Assembly: GCA_965222205.1 (NCBI GenBank)
Contig: OZ244932.1
Span: forward strand, 2,480,001-2,544,000
DNA from: RHLJ01 sp965222205
GTDB lineage: Bacteria; Bacteroidota; Rhodothermia; Balneolales; Balneolaceae
Length of the DNA: 64,000 nt
Direction of reading: 5' to 3'
Numbering within the stretch: position 1 is the stretch's first letter; every line of letters starts with the position of its first letter. Positions 33,814-43,018 of this stretch are shown here, in pieces. Both the position numbers and the translations under genes were made by a program. Below the pieces are notes generated by a model. That model had not been told where the DNA came from and searched no databases. It was given only the letters and a program-made list of their open reading frames with translations.

Positions 33814-34662
33814 ATGAGTTACCCTTCTTTTTTTGATATCGCCAAAGACTTTAAAGTGATTATGCTGGATTCCTATGGGGTGGTTAAAAATCACCAGGGA
33901 TTGATTGCCGGAATCGATAAAACCATTGATTGGATTAAAGGCGAAGGTAAAACCTTTCGTTTGTTAACCAACGATGCCTCCCGAAGTCAACACCAGCAAA
34001 TGGAAAGCCTGGGTTCGCTTGGACTTCCAGGAATAGAGCTTCATGAAATTATCACCTCCGGAATGATGGCAAAACAATTCCTTGAGCAGAAAATTACCGA
34101 TGGACGGATTGCTTACCTAGGCACTGAAAATTCCGCCGAATATATTCTACAATCAGGATTGCAACATGTGGCGGTAAGTGATGTTGATCTTGAAGATATT
34201 GATGATATATCCGCCTTCGTTTTCCTGGATGATGAGGGCTTCGACTGGAATACAGATATCAACAAGACAGTAAATTTACTTCGAAAGAAAACGATACCTG
34301 TAATTCTTGCTAATTCTGATAAATTCTACCCAGTAGCGAAACATGATGTTGCGGTTGCAACCGGCGGAATTGCCAAACTTGTTGAAAGTATGCTGCGTAA
34401 GAAATTTATCCATTTCGGTAAGCCCGATTCCCAAATGTTTATGTATGCTTATGAAAGACTCGTTGACGAGCTGGGCGAAATCAATAAAAACGATATTCTG
34501 ATGGTTGGGGACACCTTGGAAACCGATATCCTGGGAGGAAATAAATTCGGTGTAAAAACGATGCTGGTACTTTCAGGAAATACCCGAGAAGACCGTGTGG
34601 AATCCAATATCAGTTCATCCGGTATTATCCCGGATTATATTTGTAAGAGTGTGGTGGAGTAA
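33814..34662 (+). CDS. HAD superfamily class IIA hydrolase (NagD/TIGR01459-like)
   Basis: 282 aa. Motif I is MLDSYGVVKN (nucleophile Asp, the usual second Asp is Tyr), motif II LLTNDASRS, class IIA cap in the middle, motif III Lys in HFGKPDSQMF and motif IV MVGDTLETDILGG. In TIGR01459-like members motif I also lacks the second Asp. Directly follows the APH-fold kinase, suggesting phosphorylation and dephosphorylation steps on one small molecule. Confidence 0.84.
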   Translation: MSYPSFFDIAKDFKVIMLDSYGVVKNHQGLIAGIDKTIDWIKGEGKTFRLLTNDASRSQHQQMESLGSLGLPGIELHEIITSGMMAKQFLEQKITDGRIAYLGTENSAEYILQSGLQHVAVSDVDLEDIDDISAFVFLDDEGFDWNTDINKTVNLLRKKTIPVILANSDKFYPVAKHDVAVATGGIAKLVESMLRKKFIHFGKPDSQMFMYAYERLVDELGEINKNDILMVGDTLETDILGGNKFGVKTMLVLSGNTREDRVESNISSSGIIPDYICKSVVE

Positions 34663-35253
34663 GTTTTATTTGAGTATTCCCAAAAAATCGTCCTCCTCAA
34701 CTCCAGAGGAGTTGAATATGCATAGCCCCGGGATGAATCCCGGAGTAAAGATACATTTCCAGAATAACCCGAGCTTGTATGGCCTTTAAGACTTGTAACC
34801 TGGCCGAAGGGTTGGTTCAAAACAATGAAGAAAAGCTAAATATTCTACTCTTAACTAAAGGTTGTTTCAATGTAATTAACCCATTCAAAGTCCTAATGCG
34901 GGTTTTGTTAAGGTCTCCAAACCAAGACCAGAAAAAATGGGTAAGCCAAGGGCTAAGAGGGAGTAAGGATCGTAATCGTTCTTATGATCAAAGATTCATG
35001 AAAACGAAATCTGCATTATTTCTGGCGGGTTTTGGGTACTGTCGCCTGTCCCGTTGAAGAACGGGAACTGCTCAAAAGTACCAGAAGATCAAGTTCTTTC
35101 AATAAGAGATTCAACAACAACCCTCGATGAGAAAAAAGACGTTGATCTGTAGAAAGACTCGGGATTAGTTTTTTTATGTTAACCCCGGGATGAATCCCGG
35201 GGCTATGTATGCTGAACTCGATTCAGTATTCAGGATGACAACAACACTAACAT
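34663..35253. repeat. gap with several dispersed hairpins, left flank of the RM island
   Basis: Hairpin TCAACTCC / GGAGTTGA (34697-34715); CCGGGA-tgaa-TCCCGG (34728-34743) and its longer twin CCCCGGGA-tgaa-TCCCGGGG (35183-35202); a 155-bp repeat (34931-35085) related to 12290-12420, in which the terminal hairpin has gained an inner CCCGTT / AACGGG stem. A gtatgctgaac...ttcaggatgac element closes the gap (about 35207-35240). The 92-codon frame across 34779-35057 is a repeat shadow. Confidence 0.65.
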
Positions 35254-35325
35254 TTACTTACTCAACCTATACAACAGCAAAGCCGCTCTTTTAGATTGTC
35301 TTGGTAGTTGGTTGGTGACAATCCT
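35254..35325 (-). pseudogene. remnant of an M20-peptidase 3' end
   Basis: On the minus strand 35313-35254 reads NQLPRQSKRAALLLYRLSK then stop. The intact M20 peptidase at 41714-43018 ends NQLPRQSKRAALLLNRLNRLNR. DNA identity is about 80% over 55 bp, and both lie in the same orientation on either side of the type III RM locus. Nothing upstream continues the peptidase, so it is a tail fragment. Confidence 0.75.
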
Positions 35326-35377
35326 TTTTAAAATGACATTATAAGTGTCAAAAAAAAATTATACACTCATAGTTATA

Positions 35378-38035
35378 CTATATCAATTCATTAAAGCTTT
35401 CCCTGAATCTATCGATTCTTTTGGTGTGATTAAAAAATGGCAAACCCATTAATCGATACTCTTTATTCTCAATGATTGGTTCTAACTCAAATTCTGATTC
35501 TATTGATTGCAGAAATTCTTCTTTCCATTCATCTTTTTCTAAAAACTGTTCGCCTTTTGGCTCAATAAAGACTTGATATATAATTTCTTTACCTGCTTCA
35601 TTTTTAGAAAGGCTTAATAGAAAATCTGGCTCTAATGCTTTTTCATCATCAAATTTGTACAACTTGAAGTGTTTTTCATTTCTCAAAAGATGCACTTCCT
35701 CATACTCTCTTTGAAGAGTCTCGACTGAATCCTTTATAAACTTTACAAGCTTCTTTTCTTCATTGGTTCCGAAGTTTTCATTAAATGCATACCAATCCTC
35801 TTTTGACAAGTCTAAGCGATTTTCAGGTAGATTTGGGTAACTCATTGGAAAGCCTCTTTCTTCCTGACCTGTTTCTGATACATTGAAATTCAGATCTTTA
35901 TCCTTAAACACATCTTTAACCCAGACAGATGTAAATGTTCGCGTACCTTTTTTCTCAATAAATCCTTTTTCAATAATTGGTTGAACTTCTTTTAGTACCG
36001 ATTTGGCCATTGCTAATTTGCTTTGTACAGACAAACGCTCTAAATCTTTTTCTTTGGCCTTTATTGATAACTTTAACTTGGCTAAATAATTTTCCGAACC
36101 TATAAACTCTGTAATGGATTTAAGGTTGGGATAGTGTCTTTTCAAATTGGAAAAACTATAAAATGTCAAGCTTGAAACCGCCTTTCTTATAATTCTTTCC
36201 CCAAGCCATAAAAATTTTCGTTCCAATTGAGCTTTATATTCATACCCATCTTCCTTTACATACCCAACTAGCATAGTCTGCTCTGAACTTTCACCTGTGG
36301 TAATTTCTCTTTTAAACTCCTTTTCTAAAACTTTCACAGGAAAGCTATGGACATCTTCGTTTTTATTCTCTTCCTGCTCATTTAGATAGATAATTCCATT
36401 TTTGTAGAATCTTGAATCTTTGAAACTATCCTTTAACCTAAGCTCTCTTTTCTTTGTAGTTGAAGGTTTTATTCCCACTTGATCCAATGCAATATTCAAC
36501 TCCTGAATATACCTTGGGTTCGTTTTACTATGAAAATATAACTCCTCACAAATTCTTAAGGCATTCGTTAAATCCTCGTCATATTTCCTTTTATATAAAG
36601 GCTGATCTTCTTGCACTATAAATGGACAATATCGTGCTCCTCTACCAATTAACTGAGCTTCTTTTATTGTTGTTTTCCCTGGGTTATTCCCTTTGGCATC
36701 TCGAGTATCATAAAGCCTTACAATATCAAACAGGTTCAAAACATCCCACCCTTCATTTAGGGCTTCAACTGCAAATACTACACGGATTTGATTATTTGGA
36801 TCTTCTAATGAGTTTATTTGAATTCGTGCTTCAGAGGTGTCTTCTGTACTACTATCTATAGAAATGCACTTATTTTCTGAAAAAGCTTCTTTAAGCTGTA
36901 AAGCAAGGTTTTCTAATGTAATTTCCTTTTCTTCAAAAAAAGAAAACGCTGCTTCTAAAACACTTCCTTCAGAGATATTCGTTTTTAATTTTTCTAATCG
37001 CTCCTTTTTCAAATTGCGAAGCGTGCTCATAAACTCTTCTTTAAACTCCGAAGAAACCATGTCATTTTCTTTGGTAGTTTTCCCTCTATTCACATAATTG
37101 GATTTAAACATCACAACTGGTTTTATTATCAATCCATTATGTGCGAATACCAATAATCTATACTGACTCAAAATGATCGCTTGTAGCGCTCTGTCTATGG
37201 CTTCTAAATCGGCTTGCAGTACATTCACTTCTTTAGAATATTTATCTAAATAAAACTGCTTCAGCGAATAATCAAAAATAAGCTTGTCTTTATATTTTTC
37301 AGCAATGTATTCGTTGTTTAGTTCAGCGGTAGCAGTAAACTCCAATAACATATTTTCAACTGAAGCTTCGAATATTCGCTTAACCGTCCCTTCCCAGCTA
37401 TCAAAAAGCTCTTTCTGGGCAGAACTTAAGCTTTGACTACTAGCCCGTCTTGTATCTACATTCATGTGGTGGGCTTCGTCTGAAAGCAACACTACTTTTT
37501 CATGCTCAAAATCCTCATAGGTTACTGCATTCTCTTTGGGATTGTTCATCCGTGAATGCAGTCCTTGAATGGTCGTAAAATGGATGTTGATATCCCGATC
37601 ATTCGCCCCTTGAAAATTATCAACTTCATTAACCCGAATCATTTCTCCGTCTATCTGAATCAACGAGTTGAACAAATACTTTACCGAGGCTTTATTTAGA
37701 AAGTTCTCCTTTGTTTTGTCTATGATATTGGTGCTGTTTACAAAGAAGAGAAAATTGCGATATCCTTTTTTGTAGAGATGTAGGATACATCCTGCCATTA
37801 TGAGCGTTTTCCCACTTCCAGTTGCCATCTGGAATAAAAGATGCGCCGGGTTTTGCCTTTTACTATATGACCCTGTATAAAACTGAAATCTTTTAAACGC
37901 TTCTTTTTGATACGGGCGTAAACGAAATTTTGGGTTCAGATTTTCGCTAACCAGGCTTTCAACTTCTCCAAGCATCTCGTTATCTGAGAATACTCGCATT
38001 TCATTCAACAAAGGAAACTTTGAAGCATCAATCAT
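35378..38035 (-). CDS. type III restriction enzyme, Res (helicase-nuclease) subunit
   Basis: 885 aa. SF2 ATPase with Walker A MATGSGKTLIM (GSGKT 73-77), DEAH box SDEAHHMN (186-189), and motif VI-like LIGRGARYCPF. Near the C-terminus is a PD-(D/E)xK nuclease: EPDF at 802-805 and FIEPKG at 823-828. With Mod it translocates between two head-to-head sites and cuts ~25-27 bp away. It overlaps the RhuM gene by 8 nt. AT-rich like the whole locus. No damage seen. Confidence 0.93.
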   Translation of the reverse strand: MIDASKFPLLNEMRVFSDNEMLGEVESLVSENLNPKFRLRPYQKEAFKRFQFYTGSYSKRQNPAHLLFQMATGSGKTLIMAGCILHLYKKGYRNFLFFVNSTNIIDKTKENFLNKASVKYLFNSLIQIDGEMIRVNEVDNFQGANDRDINIHFTTIQGLHSRMNNPKENAVTYEDFEHEKVVLLSDEAHHMNVDTRRASSQSLSSAQKELFDSWEGTVKRIFEASVENMLLEFTATAELNNEYIAEKYKDKLIFDYSLKQFYLDKYSKEVNVLQADLEAIDRALQAIILSQYRLLVFAHNGLIIKPVVMFKSNYVNRGKTTKENDMVSSEFKEEFMSTLRNLKKERLEKLKTNISEGSVLEAAFSFFEEKEITLENLALQLKEAFSENKCISIDSSTEDTSEARIQINSLEDPNNQIRVVFAVEALNEGWDVLNLFDIVRLYDTRDAKGNNPGKTTIKEAQLIGRGARYCPFIVQEDQPLYKRKYDEDLTNALRICEELYFHSKTNPRYIQELNIALDQVGIKPSTTKKRELRLKDSFKDSRFYKNGIIYLNEQEENKNEDVHSFPVKVLEKEFKREITTGESSEQTMLVGYVKEDGYEYKAQLERKFLWLGERIIRKAVSSLTFYSFSNLKRHYPNLKSITEFIGSENYLAKLKLSIKAKEKDLERLSVQSKLAMAKSVLKEVQPIIEKGFIEKKGTRTFTSVWVKDVFKDKDLNFNVSETGQEERGFPMSYPNLPENRLDLSKEDWYAFNENFGTNEEKKLVKFIKDSVETLQREYEEVHLLRNEKHFKLYKFDDEKALEPDFLLSLSKNEAGKEIIYQVFIEPKGEQFLEKDEWKEEFLQSIESEFELEPIIENKEYRLMGLPFFNHTKRIDRFRESFNELI

Positions 38036-39041
38036 CTTTCTTTCCCTTCTTGGTTTTTTCTACCAATCTGTCAAAATCGGATTCGAACTTTTGATCCTGA
38101 ATAGGTCTGAATTTCTCGTATTCTCCTTCTGCTAATTTCTTTGCTACTTTTGCCGAGATTTTTCCTGCATTTTTAAGAATCTCATAATCATTAAAGTCTA
38201 AGAAAGCATCTAACTTCTTTACCCAGTCCTGCATAGTCATTGGAATTTGCCGTTCCGCTTGGTTCTCGGCATAATCTAAATACATAGACACTATTCGATT
38301 TAACCCGCTCAGCTCTTTTTCACGTAAATAATTTTTAGCTACAGAAACGTCACTTTTAAGCACCTTTCCTTTCGGGGCTTTTTTCCAGGTTTTTAAACCC
38401 ATGTTAGGCTTTTCGGAATCTGCGCGTTCTTTAATTAATTCTGCGGCTGTGTGCCCTGTAATAGCCCAATGCAATTTGTTTTGAACGGTTTTATAAAAAG
38501 TGCGGGTTATCTCTGCATTAGGGTTGTAATCAATGCTTGCTTCTGCATAAATATCGGTGATCTTTTGATAGAACCTTCGTTCTGATGCCCGAATTTCTCG
38601 AACACGCTCCAGTAGTTCATCAAAGTAATCTTTACCAAACAATGTTTTACCTTGTTTCAGGCGTTCATCATCTAATGCAAAACCTTTGATCAAGTATTCT
38701 CTTAGTGTTTGTGTAGCCCACTTTCTAAACTGTGTAGCCTGAATGGAATTAACTCTGTATCCCACAGAAATAATGGCGTCCAGATTATAGAAGTTGGTGA
38801 GGTATTTTTTTCCGTCTGAAGCAGTTATTCGAATTTTTCGAATAACTGAGTCTTCCTGAAGTTCATCCGATTTAAAAATTTCTTTTAGATGATAATTGAT
38901 GGTATTTACTTCTACACCGAATAACTCCGCCATTGCTTTTTGAGTTAACCAAACCGTTTCATCCTCAATGGCTACTTCAACTCGTACATCCCCTTGATTT
39001 GATGTATATAATAAAAAACTTACTTGTTCAGCCTTACCCAT
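38028..39041 (-). CDS. RhuM-family protein embedded in the type III RM operon
   Basis: 337 aa of the virulence RhuM family (PF13310-type). The N-terminal DNA-binding-like half has VWLTQKAMAELFGVEVNTINYHLKEIF and SVGYRVNSIQATQFRKWATQTLREYLIKGFALDD; the C-terminal half is helical with a Lys-rich tail. The N-terminus is shared with KilA-N/Bro-like phage antirepressor relatives. Known in Salmonella islands and next to RM genes; activity unproved. One nt after mod, overlapping res by 8 nt, so all three are translated as a unit. It may act as a regulator or an accessory defence factor. Confidence 0.88.
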   Translation of the reverse strand: MGKAEQVSFLLYTSNQGDVRVEVAIEDETVWLTQKAMAELFGVEVNTINYHLKEIFKSDELQEDSVIRKIRITASDGKKYLTNFYNLDAIISVGYRVNSIQATQFRKWATQTLREYLIKGFALDDERLKQGKTLFGKDYFDELLERVREIRASERRFYQKITDIYAEASIDYNPNAEITRTFYKTVQNKLHWAITGHTAAELIKERADSEKPNMGLKTWKKAPKGKVLKSDVSVAKNYLREKELSGLNRIVSMYLDYAENQAERQIPMTMQDWVKKLDAFLDFNDYEILKNAGKISAKVAKKLAEGEYEKFRPIQDQKFESDFDRLVEKTKKGKKDD

Positions 39042-39042
39042 C

Positions 39043-40968
39043 TTACGTCCCTTTTAAGTCGTAAAAAGCCTTGGTTAGCTTTTTGTCTTCCTCGCTTACT
39101 CCGTAATCTTCATCTTCCATTTCGGAGTAGTTTACATACAGCTGGTTTTTATCGAGCACTTCAATCAAAAATCGTTTTTGATCGTCTAAGGAAAGGGCTG
39201 CAAACTCTTCAGCGTGTTCGTCGATGGAAGAACTATCTACTTTATAACTGATGAAGGCTTTTTCTTTCATTTTCTCCCAAATAGCAGATAGCGCTTTTGT
39301 ATTTTTTGCTTCTTGTATGTCTTCTACCCATCGTTGATTGGCTTGTTGAAGTTCTGCATACACAAACGAACCGCCCCCTTCCCATTCCACCTCTTTACTA
39401 ATACCACCTTGCTCTCCCTCTATTACTTTTTTGAGGCGGACTTTGGTCACTTCCTCAATGTAATCCATTTGTTCGATGCCAATAAAACGTCGCCCCATTT
39501 TGTGGGCTACTGCTGCGGTTGTTCCTGAACCAATGAAAAAATCGCAGATAAGGTCATTTTCTTCTGTGGCATACTCTATTATTCTACTAAGCAACAATTC
39601 ATTCTTAGGATAAGAAAATGCCTTTTCTCCGAATAACTCTACCATTTCATCAGTGCCTTTTTTATTTGTTACAGCCGAGAGTAAATCATCCATAGCATTA
39701 TTTAAAAAATCAGAAGACACATATGTTTTATCAAAATCCTCCCCTTTCGACTTAACTTCTTCTGAATGGAAAACTCGCATTGCAGGAGTTTTGATGTTTA
39801 AAAAATCATAGTCTCCTGGAAAAACTATTTTACCTTTGCCAATGTAATCTTGTACCGTGTCCTTAGTAACCGCCCAACTTCGGTTAGGATTAACAGGAAA
39901 CTCATCTCCATTCTTTGGGTTTACAAGTGTAAAGTCAGAATTGGGTCTATCTTTAGTTGGTGTCTGCTTAGTTAAATCAGATAATCTCCACTTATCATTA
40001 GGATAATCTTCAGATGTATGGTAACGTCTTTCTATAGCTCTTTTAAACAGTTGTGTTGTTCTTGGGGCTTCTTTGGTATAGATCAATAACCAGTCAAAAT
40101 CTTGAGAAAGCTTCCATGGCACATCTGTTTTCCCACTTCTTGTTTTTCTTGGGATAGTAGCTATGAACTTATCTCTTCCAAATACATCATCAGCAAGTAC
40201 TTTTAAATAATGGAGCTCTTGGTCACCTATATTTATAAATAAAATGCCATTTGGATTAAGTAGCTCTTTTGCGATTTCTAATCGGCTTTTTAAAAAACTC
40301 AACCAAGTTGAGTGAGTAAAGCGGTCATTATATTTGAAACTGTCAACTTCGGTATTATAAGGCGGATCAATATAAATGAGTTTTACTTTGCCTCGGTACA
40401 CTTCTGCCAAAGAATGGAGTGCTAATAAGTTATTTCCTTTTATAAGGAGGTTGTCATCCAAGGTTGGGGTTTCTACTTTGTGTTCACCGTCTTTATCGTA
40501 TTTTTTCCAGCTTGTAAATACTTTGGGCACAAGCAGGCGGTCAATGTCGTCGGGGGCGAGGGTTTCGTTCCAGAATATTTCTTCTCTTTTAGCATCTTCT
40601 TTATCCTGCCCGCCTTGCAGTACACAATCTTTATGCGGCCAGGCCAACACCACATCCCCTTGTTGGCTTACATAATTTCCAGTGCTATCGGTTAATCCAA
40701 TTTTATTTTTAAAGGAGGTATAACTATCGGGTAAAAAACTTTTGTTGTGAATGAACTGCTGGAATTTCACTTTATCAAAAATCAGCACATCTTCTATTTC
40801 TTCAAAAAAGTGTTTTTTCAGCGAATCTTCATTTTTAAGAATAGTGAGCAGTTCTTTATCTAAAGAAAGTGCCTTTTGCTCAATCAAAGCTTTATTTAAT
40901 TGCCCATCAATCACCAGGCTTTCATCTTTTTCTAACGCCTTGGTAAGATCTTCCAACAGGTTTTGCAT
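39043..40968 (-). CDS. type III restriction-modification methyltransferase, Mod subunit
   Basis: 641 aa from the ATG at 40968 (MQNLLEDLTKALEKDESL), the usual start of this family; an upstream in-frame ATG at 41034 would add 22 residues. N6-adenine beta-class order: catalytic DPPYNT at 201-206, then the SAM site FFIGSGTTAAVAH. The variable middle (about 260-430) holds the target recognition part. Methylates one strand of an asymmetric site. First gene of mod-rhuM-res. Confidence 0.93.
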   Translation of the reverse strand: MQNLLEDLTKALEKDESLVIDGQLNKALIEQKALSLDKELLTILKNEDSLKKHFFEEIEDVLIFDKVKFQQFIHNKSFLPDSYTSFKNKIGLTDSTGNYVSQQGDVVLAWPHKDCVLQGGQDKEDAKREEIFWNETLAPDDIDRLLVPKVFTSWKKYDKDGEHKVETPTLDDNLLIKGNNLLALHSLAEVYRGKVKLIYIDPPYNTEVDSFKYNDRFTHSTWLSFLKSRLEIAKELLNPNGILFINIGDQELHYLKVLADDVFGRDKFIATIPRKTRSGKTDVPWKLSQDFDWLLIYTKEAPRTTQLFKRAIERRYHTSEDYPNDKWRLSDLTKQTPTKDRPNSDFTLVNPKNGDEFPVNPNRSWAVTKDTVQDYIGKGKIVFPGDYDFLNIKTPAMRVFHSEEVKSKGEDFDKTYVSSDFLNNAMDDLLSAVTNKKGTDEMVELFGEKAFSYPKNELLLSRIIEYATEENDLICDFFIGSGTTAAVAHKMGRRFIGIEQMDYIEEVTKVRLKKVIEGEQGGISKEVEWEGGGSFVYAELQQANQRWVEDIQEAKNTKALSAIWEKMKEKAFISYKVDSSSIDEHAEEFAALSLDDQKRFLIEVLDKNQLYVNYSEMEDEDYGVSEEDKKLTKAFYDLKGT

Positions 40969-41049
40969 GTGCTTATTTTTGTACGTGTTGCTTTGTGCAA
41001 AGAAAGTAATGGTTGGCTCGCTAAGTTGAAACACGAAGCTTTAAAAAGA

Positions 41050-41069
41050 AAGAGCTCCCGGCAGCTCTT
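41050..41069. promoter_or_regulatory. hairpin just upstream of the mod gene
   Basis: Arms AAGAGCT (41050-41056) and AGCTCTT (41063-41069), 6-nt loop. It lies 82 nt before the preferred mod start, 16 nt before the longer one. It could be a leader hairpin or operator for the RM operon; function is guessed. Confidence 0.35.
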
Positions 41070-41297
41070 AATGTCTCAGATGCACCGGACTCCCCATCCC
41101 GATGTTTCATTTTTGGCCTCCGGGACGACCTCAGCAGTTCGCAGGGAGGTTTTTCCATCTGTGGTGGGTTATAATAAGCAATAGTTTACAGTAATAAGAT
41201 CCTTCGTCCATAATCTTGGGCTGAAGATTATAGAAGTTAGATAACCTGCCCCCGGCAGACAGGTTCCATGACAATTTAGAACAGTAACGCATATAGG

Positions 41298-41631
41298 GTC
41301 ATCCCGAACTTGTTTCGGGATCTTTGTGAGGAGTAGTCTTTGAACTGATCGTACTTATTATGAACAAAGGCTCTGTATATTTTCTTACCAACTTCCGAAG
41401 AACTACAATCTATATCGGAGTTACCCATGATATTAGTTCCAGAGTATGGAAACATAAGTGATGCTATTGCCCGGGAGAAGCAATTGAAAAATTGGCATAG
41501 CGAGTGGGAATGGAATCTTGCGAAGCAACATAATCTAACGTTAGAAGATTGGTATGATACGCTAAGGGGTTAAGTATTGTGGATAAGGTTAAAAGCCATT
41601 ACATAAGATCCCGAAACAAGTTCGGGATGAC
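41298..41631. repeat. 27-bp inverted repeats around the GIY-YIG remnant
   Basis: 41298-41324 (gtcatcccgaa...ttcgggatctt) is the exact reverse complement of 41605-41631. Each copy is itself a hairpin (atcccgaa / ttcgggat). A variant at 19074-19100 changes one base in each arm so that pairing is kept. The rest of the 41035-41713 gap has low-value repeat fragments. Confidence 0.8.
41360..41573 (+). pseudogene. decayed GIY-YIG nuclease gene
   Basis: Frame 41360-41461 reads VYFLTNFRRTTIYIGVTHDI and on to WKHK, then stop: the N-terminal GIY-YIG core (Y, IGV, R, K-H). A second frame, 41427-41573, gives EYGNISDAIAREKQLKNW then a WEWNL...LEDWYDTLRG tail, the C-terminal half of the same YhbQ/UPF0213-type family. 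About 20 residues that normally join the halves are missing and the frames differ, so an internal deletion has fused and shifted the gene. It sits between exact 27-bp inverted repeats. Confidence 0.85.
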
Positions 41632-41713
41632 CTATTTAGGTTTTTAAGATATCGATAAAGAAATTTTCATCGAATTACCTGATATCTACAAGATGACAAC
41701 GATAGAATTGAAA

Positions 41714-43018
41714 CTATCTATTCAACCTATTCAACCTATTCAACAACAAAGCTGCTCGTTTTGACTGTCTTGGTAACTGATTTATGTAGCCCAACTCATT
41801 TACGGTATGCCCATCGGTTCCACTCATCCCTAATGCATCTATTGCCATATCCACATGTGTCGCAGTGAAGGAAACATCTGCTGCTCCTGCCCGGAGAGGA
41901 TTTACCGCAACAACTTCACCAAAGCCCAAATCCTGACTTACCTGACTGTAGATTTCCAGTAACTCGTAGTTCCCATCAGTTGGAGCCATCGGAGGATAAC
42001 CTTCATCGAACTCTATGACCGCTGATGTACCAGGAAGATTTCTGCTTACGATTTCTCTCATTTTGTCTTTTACCCTTTCTTCCTGTTCTGGAGAAAGTGC
42101 CCGCAAGTCTCCGGAAACAATTGCAGTTTCTGCAACCACATTGGTTTTACCAAAAGTGGTTCCGCTGTTTGTCACTTCATCATTATTTACTGTAGTACCA
42201 CCAACAATTCGGCCTGGATTGAAAGTGAGGAACTCTTCATCTCTGAGTTCTTCATAGAATGCTACTAGTATTCTGGACGCCTCAAAAACTGCTCCTACAC
42301 CAATATCCTCACGGAAAATCTGCGAAGAATGCGCCGGTGTACCTGTTACATTAAGCTCCCAACCAATAGATCCGCGCCGTGAAACATTTGCTGTTGCAGG
42401 ATTCCCATCACCGTTCTCAAATCCGATGGAAATATCTGCCCATTTCGCAGCGTCAATCAATGCTTTTTTTGAAAGATCCAGAGGTCTGCCACTTAATTCT
42501 TCATCTCCGGTAATCACAATTTTTATGTTCATATCGTCCAGTGCACCCGCTTCTTTAAGAGCACGCAGAGCCTGAAGCATGATCACATTTCCACCTTTCA
42601 TATCGGCGATTCCGGGACCTTTTGCGGTGGTATCATTTACCATTTCGAATTTCTGGAAAGGGCTATCAGGCTCGAAAACAGTATCCAAATGACCAATCAG
42701 CATGATCTTTGGTGCATCATCACTCCCTATGTGTTCTGCAATCAAATGACCGGCTCTGTTCCATTCGGCTCCATCCTCAAACCAAGCATTAAATCCGATG
42801 GCTTCGAAATGTGGTATCAGATGTTCTGCGACTGCCTTTACCCCTTCGAAATTCATAGTACCACTATTCATATTGATGCTTTCAATAAGAAGCTCCAACG
42901 CTTCGTCATTGGTCTGATCAATATGATTGATCATTCGTTGCTCTATTTCAGAAACCTGGGCAAAGGAGATAGTGCTTTGCACTAAAATTAAACTTAGAAC
43001 TGTAATTACTTTAATCAT
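41714..43018 (-). CDS. M20-family metallopeptidase (glutamate carboxypeptidase-like), exported
   Basis: 434 aa with signal peptide MIKVITVLSLILVQSTISFAQ. Zinc ligands: His110 and catalytic Asp112 in IGHLDTVFEP, bridging Asp139 in GIADMKGG, base Glu173 and ligand Glu174 in TGDEELSG, and a late His in GTDGHTVNELGYI. Typical of periplasmic CPG2-like peptidases. The C-terminus ends with a repeated NRL encoded by three 9-bp units (41719-41745). A diverged copy of its last ~18 codons sits at 35254, beyond the RM locus. The PIN gene's stop codon directly precedes its start. Confidence 0.92.
   Translation of the reverse strand: MIKVITVLSLILVQSTISFAQVSEIEQRMINHIDQTNDEALELLIESINMNSGTMNFEGVKAVAEHLIPHFEAIGFNAWFEDGAEWNRAGHLIAEHIGSDDAPKIMLIGHLDTVFEPDSPFQKFEMVNDTTAKGPGIADMKGGNVIMLQALRALKEAGALDDMNIKIVITGDEELSGRPLDLSKKALIDAAKWADISIGFENGDGNPATANVSRRGSIGWELNVTGTPAHSSQIFREDIGVGAVFEASRILVAFYEELRDEEFLTFNPGRIVGGTTVNNDEVTNSGTTFGKTNVVAETAIVSGDLRALSPEQEERVKDKMREIVSRNLPGTSAVIEFDEGYPPMAPTDGNYELLEIYSQVSQDLGFGEVVAVNPLRAGAADVSFTATHVDMAIDALGMSGTDGHTVNELGYINQLPRQSKRAALLLNRLNRLNR
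41719..41745. repeat. three 9-bp tandem units in the M20 3' end
   Basis: tattcaacc repeated twice plus a variant tattcaaca. It encodes the NRLNRLNR tail and probably arose by slippage; it is absent from the remnant copy at 35254. Confidence 0.8.

Noticed and set aside
34779..35057. 92-codon plus-strand gene
   Set aside because: It runs through a dispersed repeat shared with 12290-12420 and has no protein-like features.
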